From Bordetella parapertussis (lineage in GTDB: Bacteria; Pseudomonadota; Gammaproteobacteria; Burkholderiales; SG8-41), in NCBI GenBank assembly GCA_945865805.1, contig CAMBGJ010000007.1:1-36021 (forward strand): a DNA stretch of 36,021 nucleotides. Direction: 5' to 3'. A program made the translations under genes and the position numbers. Each line of letters opens with the position of its first letter. Within the stretch, counting starts at the first letter, position 1. The notes beneath the pieces are model-generated. The model did no database searches and was not told where the DNA came from. It worked only from the letters and a program-made list of their open reading frames with translations. Shown piece after piece: positions 1 through 8,265 of the stretch.

Positions 1-208
1 CCGCGATCCGGCCTCGCTTCTTCGGTTCGACACGATCTATGCCGCTCTCGCGCATCTGCTTGACCCAGCGCCGGATCGACCGATCCGTGATACCGAAAAC
101 ACGCGCCGCCTGCGCCTGCGTCACGCCTCGATTCAACGCGGCAACCACCGGATTGCGAAGTTCGTCTTGTGCTACCGCCGGTATGTGCTTCATGCTTTGT
201 GTCGTCAT
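1..208 (-). CDS. N-terminal part of an IS630-type transposase / helix-turn-helix protein, truncated by the window edge
   Basis: Reverse-strand translation from ATG at 208: MTTQSMKHIPAVAQDELRNPVVAALNRGVTQAQAARVFGITDRSIRRWVKQMRESGIDRVEPKKRGRIA. HTH (TQAQAARVFGITDRSIRRWV) followed by a KKRGR stretch, as in IS630-type N-termini. Open to the window edge. Confidence 0.7.
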   Translation of the reverse strand, partial: MTTQSMKHIPAVAQDELRNPVVAALNRGVTQAQAARVFGITDRSIRRWVKQMRESGIDRVEPKKRGRIA

Positions 209-292
209 GCCCTAACAACGTACTAGGACATGTTTGGTTGACTTGTTAATAAATCAAAGACAGTCCTAATGCACGCATCGGATAAACTCCTC

Positions 293-1294
293 TTAATGGG
301 GTAACTGCGGGATGATCACCGGCGCCGACACGCCGGTCAGACTTTTCATGAACTCAACGAGATCGGCCTTGTCTTGCGTGGATAGACTCAGCGGGCCCAT
401 GTTCGGCGAGAGATTCTCGGTGACATCGCCGCCGCGGTCATAGTGCTCGACCACTTCTTCCAGCGTTTTGTAAATGCCATTGCGCATGTACGGCGCGGTC
501 AGCGCCACGTCTCGCAAGGTAGGCGTCTTGAACGCGCCTTTCAGTACCGCCACTTTCCGTAGCGCATAACGCCCGATGTCGTCCTCGCCGGGCACGGGCT
601 TGACGCCGATGTTGTGAAAACCATTGTCGGTGAAGTTAAAGCCCGAATGGCATTTGACGCAGTTCGCCTTGCCCTCGAACAACGCAAAGCCGCGCTTCGC
701 GGATGCGCTGACCGCGCGCGGGTTGCCCTTGCGCCAGCGGTCGAAGGCAGATTCCGTCGACAACACTGTGCGCTGGTAACTGGCCAACGCCTTGCCAATG
801 GTGGCACCGCTGATGCCCTCACCGGGATAGGCCTTGTCAAACAATTTGCGGTAGCCCGCAATCTGCTCGAGCTTGCGGATAAGCGACGGCATGTCCTGCG
901 CCATTTCCTTGTCGTCCTCGATCGGCGCCAAGGCTTGAGCTTCAAGCGTGGCGTGACGACCATCCCACATTTGCACCGGGTTGAACGCCACATTGATAAT
1001 ACTGGGCGTGGCGCGCTTGAGCGGCTGCATGCCCTGGCCGATGCCCTTGGGCAAGCCGTCCGACCAACCCAGCCCAGGGTTGTGACAAGTAGCGCAACTG
1101 ATCCAGTTGGAACTCGACAATCGCGGATCGAAAAACAATGCCTTGCCCAGCTCGGCGCGCGCGGGCGTCAATGGGTTATTCGCAGGTGCGGGCGCGAGCG
1201 CGGGGCGCTGATAGGGATCGGGTTTAGGTTTGGCGGCAGTGGCGGCAATGCCATTTAACGGCGCGCCAGTGGCACACAGCGCCGCCAGGATCAT
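293..1294 (-). CDS. Di-heme cytochrome c peroxidase / MauG-family protein
   Basis: 333-aa ORF with two CxxCH motifs (CATCH, CVKCH) and family motifs LGKALFFDPRLS, CATCHNPGLGWSDG, TPSIINVAFNPVQMWDGR, FKTPTLRDVALTAPYMRNG. Confidence 0.9.
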   Translation of the reverse strand: MILAALCATGAPLNGIAATAAKPKPDPYQRPALAPAPANNPLTPARAELGKALFFDPRLSSSNWISCATCHNPGLGWSDGLPKGIGQGMQPLKRATPSIINVAFNPVQMWDGRHATLEAQALAPIEDDKEMAQDMPSLIRKLEQIAGYRKLFDKAYPGEGISGATIGKALASYQRTVLSTESAFDRWRKGNPRAVSASAKRGFALFEGKANCVKCHSGFNFTDNGFHNIGVKPVPGEDDIGRYALRKVAVLKGAFKTPTLRDVALTAPYMRNGIYKTLEEVVEHYDRGGDVTENLSPNMGPLSLSTQDKADLVEFMKSLTGVSAPVIIPQLPH

Positions 1295-1620
1295 AGCCGT
1301 TACCGTCGCGTTGCCCTTTCGCCAAAAAAACGCGTCATTGCAAAACCATCTGAGTATTCCATGCGTAGTACCAAGTATGTCTCGACGGGTCTTGGTCGCT
1401 CTGTCACATTAACCCAGCCGTACTGAGTTGGCACCAGAACTCATACCAGCAGAGACTTTAGCCCACTCATCTTTGGCCGTAAAGTCATAAATGTCAATTA
1501 CTTGTCGATGAAGCGAACATCATGTACCACAATTACAACATGTGGGTTTACCTATATAAGCTGTCATCAAGCTTGGGCTAGCCGGTATCGGCATAACCGC
1601 TTACGGCACTGGCTAACGTA

Positions 1621-2169
1621 CTAACGTATAAACCGCTCCACATAATCGTCACCCAAGCCCACCGCCGTGTAATGCGCCCGCGCTTTCTCCAGCCGCGTGA
1701 ACACGTCGTCGTAGCCGGTTGAGTTGCCCTGCGGATCGACATACATCAGACTGCCGGTCACCTGAAACAGCGTGATCATTTCAGTGCAGCCTTCGGGCAC
1801 CACCAGCGTGTGCGTTTCGCCGGGCGGCTCCCAGATGTAGCTGCCTTCCTCGGCCACCCAGTCGTGCTCGAGATAATGCCAGCGGCCCTTGAACACCCAC
1901 GCATGCACGCCGCCTGAATGACGATGACGCGCGATCATGCCCGCCTTGGTGACGCGCATCACGTGTGTGTACTGCCCTTGCGTGACGTTGAACTGCAACG
2001 GCCGCACGGCCACATGCGCCGACAGCGATACCCACACACGCGAGTCGCTATCTTTCGATAACGCCATCGCGTCAAGTATCACCATGTCGGGCCGCATGGC
2101 GAACGGCTGCGGCTTTTGAAAGGGCACGCGATTGGGATCGACTTCGGCGGGGGTTAGTGGTTTGTTCAT
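1621..2169 (-). CDS. Cupin-domain protein
   Basis: 182-aa ORF with a cupin-like pattern (ARHRHSGGVHAWVFKGRWHYLEHDWVAEEGSYIWEPPGETHTLVV); Shine-Dalgarno-like GGAG upstream of the ATG. Confidence 0.8.
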   Translation of the reverse strand: MNKPLTPAEVDPNRVPFQKPQPFAMRPDMVILDAMALSKDSDSRVWVSLSAHVAVRPLQFNVTQGQYTHVMRVTKAGMIARHRHSGGVHAWVFKGRWHYLEHDWVAEEGSYIWEPPGETHTLVVPEGCTEMITLFQVTGSLMYVDPQGNSTGYDDVFTRLEKARAHYTAVGLGDDYVERFIR

Positions 2170-2210
2170 ATCGCACTCCGTAATTCAACAAGTACAGAAA
2201 ATGTACCCTT

Positions 2211-2290
2211 GTCGTACCCGCGCAGGCGGGAACCCATAACACACGTGGCTTCGCAGTCACCGCATAGGTTCCCGCCTGCGCGGGAACGAC
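2211..2290. repeat. 80-bp REPIN/dRS3-like inverted-repeat element, copy 1
   Basis: Arms GTCGTACCCGCGCAGGCGGGAACCCA and TAGGTTCCCGCCTGCGCGGGAACGAC are near-perfect reverse complements. Same length and layout as 8147-8226, with shared internal CCATAACACA. Confidence 0.8.
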
Positions 2291-2332
2291 AGTGTCTGTG
2301 TTTTCCCTAGTGGGATGCCTTAAAAATATCTG

Positions 2333-2352
2333 TATAAAACAAATACTTACAA
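2333..2352 (-). repeat. AT-rich GTAAGTATTTG motif, copy A
   Basis: Minus strand TCTTGTAAGTATTTGTTTTATA just downstream of the CoA-transferase stop; compare the copies at 10969-10992, 18471-18492 and 35686-35710. Confidence 0.5.
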
Positions 2353-2356
2353 GACA

Positions 2357-4954
2357 TCAAAAGACGCCATCTGCATCCAGTTCAGCAATTTTTGCTTTCG
2401 ACATGCCAAGCAACTCGCCGAACACGTACTCGTTGTCCTCGGCGTAGCACGGCGCGCCGCGATCGATGCGTCCGCCGATGTAGGCCGGACTTTCGTGCAG
2501 CTTGATCGGTACCTCCGCCACCGGCCAGCGGCCGATTTTGGTGCCGGTGACTTCGGTGAGCCATTGCAGATGTTTCAACTGCGGATCATTCTCGCAACGG
2601 TTACCCGCATGTTGGCACACGCCCGCCGGCACGCCGGCTGTTTGCAGCGCCAGCATCAACTCATACTCATTGCCGTTTTTGGTCCACGCGGCGATGGCCT
2701 TGTCGAGCGCGTTCGCATTGGCCATGCGCGAAGCCAGGTCTTTGAAACGCACGTCGTTGCCCCACGCCGGATTGCCCGCCACCTTGAGCAAGGCCTGCCA
2801 TTCGCTCTCGTTGAAACACGCCAGCGTAATCCAGCGATCATCGCCCGCGCACGAGTACACGTTATGCGGCGCGGCAGGTTTGAATGGCGACGCATTGCCG
2901 ATGCGCTTCCAGATGCGGTTGTTCGCCGACCAATCGAGTGTTGCCGTGCCGGTAATGAAGAGGCCGACTTCAGATTGCGAGGCGTCGATCCACTGGCCCT
3001 CGCCGGTGCGATCGCGGTGATACAAGGCGCTCAACATCGCCAGACCAAAGCTGTACGCGCCCATCCAGTCGAGATACGAATAACCCCAGCCTGCGGGCAT
3101 CGCCGGCTCCGGCAAGCCCGACATTTCCGACAGCCCCGCGAACGCATTGGCAATCGGCCCCACGGTGCGAAAACGCCCGTAGGTGCCCTGCGCGCCCATG
3201 CCCGATTGCGACACGTAAATGATGCCGGGGCGCAATTTTTGCAGCACGTCATAACCCAGGCCCCAGTTGTTCAACACGCCGGGCGAAAAACCTTCGGCGA
3301 CGATGTCGGACATGGTGATCAGCTGTTTGACGATCTCCAAACCTTTCGGGTGGCGTACGTTCAGCGATATGCCACGCTTGCCAGGATTCTTGTTGTTGAA
3401 CTGGCCGCCCATGTTGATATCGGTCACGCCTTTCATCGGCCCGGTGGCTTTTTCGCGTGCTTCGCGACCGCCCTCGGGCGCCATCGCCGCCAGACGCGTG
3501 TCGGGATGCGATTTTAATTCGATCTTGATACTCTCCGCACCGAACGCCGACAAAAAGCGCGTGCCGCCCGCCGAGGCGAGGAACCACGAGAAGTCGACGA
3601 TGCGTATGCCCTTCAACGGCAGCGGCTTGCCGCGCTTTGACGGCGGCTCGTTCGGCTCGACCTTCGCGGTGGGGCTGATCGTAGGCGTTGGGCTCGTCGC
3701 CGGTGCAAACACCGTGGCCGCGTCTTCGTTCAACAATGGCGCGCGGCGGCCCACCACCCAATCGTTGGCGGTGCTGATCCACTTGCTGGTGGCGTAACGG
3801 AATTTTTTGCCCAGTTCCGGGTGCTCGATATCGCTGACGCTGCCGCGCGCTTCCCAGTGTTCGTCAGTCGCGTTTTCGTCGGGCTTACGCAGCGGCGCTG
3901 CCAGCAAACCGGCCTCCTGCAGTTCACGCCAGGGGAAATTTTCATAGGTAAAAGCGCGCACAAAGCGCTGCATCGCTTCCATGCCTTCATCGCGTTTACC
4001 CGCCGTGGGGCCGGTGCCGGGCACGTAACGGCCGCCGCGCGCCGCACCGGCAGCCTGCGGGTTATAACCTTCCTCCAGACCGTATTTGGCAAGAATCTTT
4101 TGCAGACGCTGAGGGTCATCCGGCTTGTTGCCGAGGTTGGCCATCACCCAACGCCCGTCCTTGGTGTGCACGATGGTCGGCGCGGCGGAGACGCCTTCGC
4201 GCGCATGACGGCAGGTCTGGCGCTGCACCACCGCGTGGCGCATCACCCATGACATCAGATCGACTTCGGTCGATACCGCCACCGACTGATGCACGGCACA
4301 CGACAGTTGCTGCCCCTTGCCCGTGCGATAGCGATAAAGCAACGCTGCCATGATCGACATGGAAAGCTGTTCACCCGCGATGTGATAGGCGTGCCACATC
4401 TGCGGCGCGATCGGCGGCATATCGTATTTGCCGTCGGGGCCCGGATCGTAGCCGCAGTTCATCATTACCCCGCCCATGGCGAGGTGTATAAGGTCGGAGC
4501 CTTTGAAATGCGACCATGGGCCGTCATCGCCAAACGGCGTGACACGCGCGTGAATCAGCCGGTCGGTATTGGGTTTCAGCCCCAGCCCTTCGAGATAACC
4601 TTTGGGCGTGGATTCGAGCAGTATGTCGGCACCCGCCAGCAACTCACGATACTTGGCGCGGTCGCCTTCCTGGTTAAGATCGAGCACCACCGAGCGTTTG
4701 CCGCGGTTGTACTGCCAGAAGAACAGCGAACGATCGACGCCCGGCTTGTCCTCGTAAAACGGGCCAATAGTGCGCGTGCTGCCGCCGCCGGGCGGCTCCA
4801 CTTTGATCACATCCGCACCGAGGCCGGCTAGCGTCAGGCCGCAGTATTCGGCCGTTTCATCGGCCAGTTCGATTACGCGTATGCCCGCAAGCGAGGCTGA
4901 ACCTTTTTTCGTAACGGCATTGGCGCTGGTGTTTTGTGCTGCCATGGTGATCAT
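2357..4954 (-). CDS. Tandem-domain CaiB/BaiF (family III) CoA-transferase
   Basis: 865 aa with two CaiB starts: LAGIRVIELADETAEYCGLTLAGLGADVIKVEPP...GKRSVVLDLN and LKGIRIVDFSWFLASAGGTRFLSAFGAESIKIE...GKRGISLNVRHPKG. Each half has a TGxGQ-type segment (RTGKGQQ, RTGEGQW). Confidence 0.9.
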   Translation of the reverse strand: MITMAAQNTSANAVTKKGSASLAGIRVIELADETAEYCGLTLAGLGADVIKVEPPGGGSTRTIGPFYEDKPGVDRSLFFWQYNRGKRSVVLDLNQEGDRAKYRELLAGADILLESTPKGYLEGLGLKPNTDRLIHARVTPFGDDGPWSHFKGSDLIHLAMGGVMMNCGYDPGPDGKYDMPPIAPQMWHAYHIAGEQLSMSIMAALLYRYRTGKGQQLSCAVHQSVAVSTEVDLMSWVMRHAVVQRQTCRHAREGVSAAPTIVHTKDGRWVMANLGNKPDDPQRLQKILAKYGLEEGYNPQAAGAARGGRYVPGTGPTAGKRDEGMEAMQRFVRAFTYENFPWRELQEAGLLAAPLRKPDENATDEHWEARGSVSDIEHPELGKKFRYATSKWISTANDWVVGRRAPLLNEDAATVFAPATSPTPTISPTAKVEPNEPPSKRGKPLPLKGIRIVDFSWFLASAGGTRFLSAFGAESIKIELKSHPDTRLAAMAPEGGREAREKATGPMKGVTDINMGGQFNNKNPGKRGISLNVRHPKGLEIVKQLITMSDIVAEGFSPGVLNNWGLGYDVLQKLRPGIIYVSQSGMGAQGTYGRFRTVGPIANAFAGLSEMSGLPEPAMPAGWGYSYLDWMGAYSFGLAMLSALYHRDRTGEGQWIDASQSEVGLFITGTATLDWSANNRIWKRIGNASPFKPAAPHNVYSCAGDDRWITLACFNESEWQALLKVAGNPAWGNDVRFKDLASRMANANALDKAIAAWTKNGNEYELMLALQTAGVPAGVCQHAGNRCENDPQLKHLQWLTEVTGTKIGRWPVAEVPIKLHESPAYIGGRIDRGAPCYAEDNEYVFGELLGMSKAKIAELDADGVF

Positions 4955-5225
4955 CCCTTCAGACTTAACGTTTGCGGTTGGAGTTCATGACGTGAGACGC
5001 AACCGCCAGATTAATTCGAGCACGGCTTGTTGCGCATCCCGGAGACATCAGCCTTGCAGCTTACACGTACCGCGCTATGGCGAAAAGCGGCCCACGTCTC
5101 GTGCCCTTGTGCTTCAGTAGCGCGCGTGTGCTCGATCTTGTATTCTTGACTCCCGCCGCGTTCGCGTAATGGAATATGGGAACCGGCCACCGACTCGCAG
5201 GGCATTTCAAGTAAAGGAGCACCCG

Positions 5226-6149
5226 ATGCATGGATCATTGGAAGATTTATATGTGGAAGTCGACATGTGCGCGCCCGGATGGGAACGCATCGTCGATAAA
5301 AACCCGAAGGTGGAACTCCTCGCGCGCGATATTATTTTTGGCGAAGGCCCGGTGTGGGATAAAAAGAATAAACGCCTGGTGTTCGTCGACATCATCGGCG
5401 ATACCATCTGGAGCTGGAAACCGGGCGTGGGCAAAGAAGCGCTGCTAACACCTTCGGTCAAAGCCAACGGTCTCGCACTCGATCTGGAAAACCGCATCGT
5501 CGTCGCGGGCTGGGGCGGCCGCACGGTGTTTCGCCAGGAACACGACGGCTCATGGAAAACGCTGGCCGACAAATATCAGGGCAAAAAACTCAACACGCCC
5601 AACGACATCGTGGTGAAATCCGACGGCTCGATCTGGTTCACCGATCCGCCGGGCGGCATGTACAACGTCGGCATGGTTGGCCCCGATGTGCAGCGTTATC
5701 TCGAATCGCAGCCGGTGTTTCGTATCGCGCCGGATGGCAAAACACTGTCGATCATCACCGAAGACACGGTGTATCCGAACGGCCTGTGTTTTTCGCCCGA
5801 CGAAAAAATCCTCTATGTGAATTGCAGCCGCGAGCGGTTGATCCGCGCCTACGACGTAAAACCCGACGGTACCGTCGGCCCCAAGCGTTTGTTTTTCCAG
5901 TACACCGGCCCGGAACGTGGCGTGCCCGACGGCATGAAATGCGACGTGGCAGGCAACGTGTGGTGCACCGCGCCCGGCGGCATCTGGGTGCATGACCCGT
6001 CCGGCAAACCCATCTGCCGTATCAAAACACCGGGCCACCACCCCACCAACATCGCGTTCGGCGACGACGATTGGAAGACCATGTACGTCACCAACATCGG
6101 CTCGGTCACGCGTTTCCGTTTGAACATCGCCGGCGTGCCGTCACGCTGA
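5226..6149 (+). CDS. SMP-30/gluconolactonase/LRE-family protein (copy 1)
   Basis: Motifs FGEGPVWDKKNKRLVFVDI, LNTPNDIVVKSDGSIWFTDPPGG, YPNGLCFSPDEKILYV, PDGMKCDVAGNVWCTAPGGIWV. ATG at 5226 preceded by AAAGGAG; the ORF track extends upstream to 5169. Confidence 0.88.
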   Translation: MHGSLEDLYVEVDMCAPGWERIVDKNPKVELLARDIIFGEGPVWDKKNKRLVFVDIIGDTIWSWKPGVGKEALLTPSVKANGLALDLENRIVVAGWGGRTVFRQEHDGSWKTLADKYQGKKLNTPNDIVVKSDGSIWFTDPPGGMYNVGMVGPDVQRYLESQPVFRIAPDGKTLSIITEDTVYPNGLCFSPDEKILYVNCSRERLIRAYDVKPDGTVGPKRLFFQYTGPERGVPDGMKCDVAGNVWCTAPGGIWVHDPSGKPICRIKTPGHHPTNIAFGDDDWKTMYVTNIGSVTRFRLNIAGVPSR

Positions 6150-6162
6150 GAGGAGAATAAAA

Positions 6163-7053
6163 ATGACCTGGAAATTTGAGCTTGTAGCCGGCCCGTTCAA
6201 GGGTCGCACCGGCGGCTTGGCGTGGAACGGCAAAAGCATGCTGTGCAGCGCAGTACAGGAAGAACGCGTCGTGAGTTACGACCCCGCCACCAACAAGACC
6301 AGCGACTTCCGCCGCTGGACCGGCCGCGTCAACGGCCTGGCCGTGGCAAAAGACGGCTCCGTGTTCGGCGCGCAGGAAGGCGGCCGCCGCGTGATCCAGT
6401 TTTTGAATGACGGCAGCGCCGCGCCGATCACCGAGTTTCTCGAAGGCGAACGCAACAACCAGCCCACCGACGTGGCCGTGGACAGCCAAGGCCGCGTATG
6501 GATCGCCGACGCCTACAACGCGCAAGCGCCCTACGGCCCACCCACCGCACCGATGCTGCCGCACGCTTCCGTGCTACGCGCCGACCCGCAAGGCCCCGGC
6601 AACTATCGCTTGAACCGCGCGACCTACGACACCGCAGGCCCGCAAGGCGTGCTGCTGTCGGCCGATGAAAAAACGCTGTATGTTGCCGACGGCGACGCCG
6701 AGCGTGGCGATGTGTGCCAGTTGTTATCGTATCAAATCAACGAACACGGCAGCGTGGGCCATCACGGCAAAGTGCTGCTCAACTTCCAGTTCGGCGAGCG
6801 CGGTATTGCGGGAATGTGCCTCGACAGCGACGGCAACATCATCTGCAGCATGGGCTGGAAAAAAAGCGGCAGCGGCGCGGTGATCATCGTCGTATCACCC
6901 GGCGGCACCATCCTTGAAACGCACGAAGCACCAGCGGATTTACCGATGCGGTGTGCGTTTGGTGATGCGGATTTGGGCAGCCTTTATGTATCGGCTGGTG
7001 ATGGCGGTTTGTATCGCGCCAAGGGTATTGGGCGGCGCGGGTTAACACGGTAG
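6163..7053 (+). CDS. SMP-30/gluconolactonase-like beta-propeller protein (copy 2)
   Basis: Motifs GLAWNGKSMLCSAVQEERVVSYDP, NQPTDVAVDSQGRVWIADAY, PQGVLLSADEKTLYVADGD, GIAGMCLDSDGNIICS. AGGAG upstream; starts 13 nt after copy 1 ends. Confidence 0.83.
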   Translation: MTWKFELVAGPFKGRTGGLAWNGKSMLCSAVQEERVVSYDPATNKTSDFRRWTGRVNGLAVAKDGSVFGAQEGGRRVIQFLNDGSAAPITEFLEGERNNQPTDVAVDSQGRVWIADAYNAQAPYGPPTAPMLPHASVLRADPQGPGNYRLNRATYDTAGPQGVLLSADEKTLYVADGDAERGDVCQLLSYQINEHGSVGHHGKVLLNFQFGERGIAGMCLDSDGNIICSMGWKKSGSGAVIIVVSPGGTILETHEAPADLPMRCAFGDADLGSLYVSAGDGGLYRAKGIGRRGLTR

Positions 7054-7057
7054 ACAC

Positions 7058-7138
7058 GTAGCCCGTAAGAAGCGCAGCGTATTACGGAGCTGCCGTGGTG
7101 ATGGCGCTCCGTAATACGCTGCGCTTCTTACGGGCTAC
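7058..7138. repeat. Large palindrome with 33-nt perfect arms
   Basis: GTAGCCCGTAAGAAGCGCAGCGTATTACGGAGC (7058-7090) and its exact reverse complement (7106-7138), separated by 15 nt. Lies between convergent genes; could serve as a terminator. Confidence 0.92.
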
Positions 7139-7174
7139 ATAATTATCGTAAGCAATTTTTTTTATTGATATTTT

Positions 7175-8110
7175 TTACGACACCACCTGCGCCCGCTGCA
7201 TCGCCCGCACCTTGTACGCATCCTTAGCCGCGCACGCCGCTGCCCAATCCAGCGTGCGTATGGCGAGATCATTTTCATACTTGTCGACGACCTTGCCGTC
7301 GAGCATGCCCACTGATTCACCGTCAACGGTCAAGCGGTCGAACTCAGTGATGGCTTTATGCGCCCAGGCAATTTCTTCCGAAGTCGGTGACAAGCCCTTC
7401 ACCAGCGGCTCGATGAAATTCGGATGCAGCGCGCCAGCGTGATGCACGCCGACCGCATGCAGTGCCGCCGCCTGCTGCTGCGCCTGATCAGCCTGATCGA
7501 CGCGTCCGGACGGATTCGGCACGAACACGCAACTCGTCGGGTCCATATCTAGCGCCATCGCGGCAAGCGCGACATTGGCCTGCGGAAATGCATATTGATC
7601 AAAGCTCGCAAACATTTCGATGCCGAGGTTCACCGCCATGTCGTAGCCGCCGCCGCCGCCCATCGAGCGCAGCTTGCGTGGCGCCGAGGTGAGGATGTCG
7701 TAAATATTCACCGCACCCAAGGCGGATTCGATCATCGGATACAGCTCGATCGTGCCCGGTGGTATGCCGCGCTCTTTTTCCAGCTTGAGGATAATTTCGT
7801 GCACGCGGCGATACTCCGCCGCTGATTCGGTTTTCGGCAGCATGATGCGATCGACGCCGGGCCACACCGCATACGGCAAGTCGGCATCCACAAATGGCTT
7901 GTTGATGCGCACGTAGATCGACGCGCCACCCTTGTTGGCCTTTTGAATCGATTCGCGGATCAGCGTGCGGCAGCGCTGCTTTTCAGCGGGCGCGATGGAG
8001 TCTTCGATATCAAGGATGTAAACGTCACCGCCCCGTGTCCAGGCTTTATCGATAAAGCGCGGGTTGGTGGGGGTGACGAACATCACACAGCGGGCGACTC
8101 GGTTATTCAT
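7175..8110 (-). CDS. HpcH/HpaI aldolase / citrate-lyase beta-like CoA-ester lyase (paralogue 1)
   Basis: 311 aa: YILDIEDSIAPAEK, IYVRIN, IMLPKTES, MIESALGAVN, ALHPNFIEPLVKGLSPTSEEI as in CitE-like lyases. Confidence 0.87.
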   Translation of the reverse strand: MNNRVARCVMFVTPTNPRFIDKAWTRGGDVYILDIEDSIAPAEKQRCRTLIRESIQKANKGGASIYVRINKPFVDADLPYAVWPGVDRIMLPKTESAAEYRRVHEIILKLEKERGIPPGTIELYPMIESALGAVNIYDILTSAPRKLRSMGGGGGYDMAVNLGIEMFASFDQYAFPQANVALAAMALDMDPTSCVFVPNPSGRVDQADQAQQQAAALHAVGVHHAGALHPNFIEPLVKGLSPTSEEIAWAHKAITEFDRLTVDGESVGMLDGKVVDKYENDLAIRTLDWAAACAAKDAYKVRAMQRAQVVS

Positions 8111-8146
8111 TGGTTATTCCCTACAGTTGCGACATTCACCAACACT

Positions 8147-8226
8147 GTCGTTCCCGCGAAAGCGGGAATCCATAACACATCCGCCAAAGGCACGAACGTA
8201 TGGATTCCCTCCTACGCGGGAATGAC
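8147..8226. repeat. 80-bp REPIN/dRS3-like inverted-repeat element, copy 2
   Basis: GTCGTTCCCGCGAAAGCGGGAATCCATA ... TATGGATTCCCTCCTACGCGGGAATGAC; ATTCCC-8N-GGGAAT-like arms; exactly 80 bp, as for 2211-2290. Confidence 0.85.
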
Positions 8227-8265
8227 GGTGGGAAGAAGTTTTTGATGATGAAAATTTTATTTCAG

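Noticed and set aside
1562-1612. Imperfect hairpin downstream of the cupin gene (CTAGCCGGTATCGGC...GCACTGGCTAAC)
   Set aside because: Several mismatches and no T-tract; too weak to call a terminator or RNA gene.
2495-3517. 340-aa plus-strand ORF opposite the CoA-transferase
   Set aside because: Low-complexity R/H/A-rich translation antisense to a well-supported gene.
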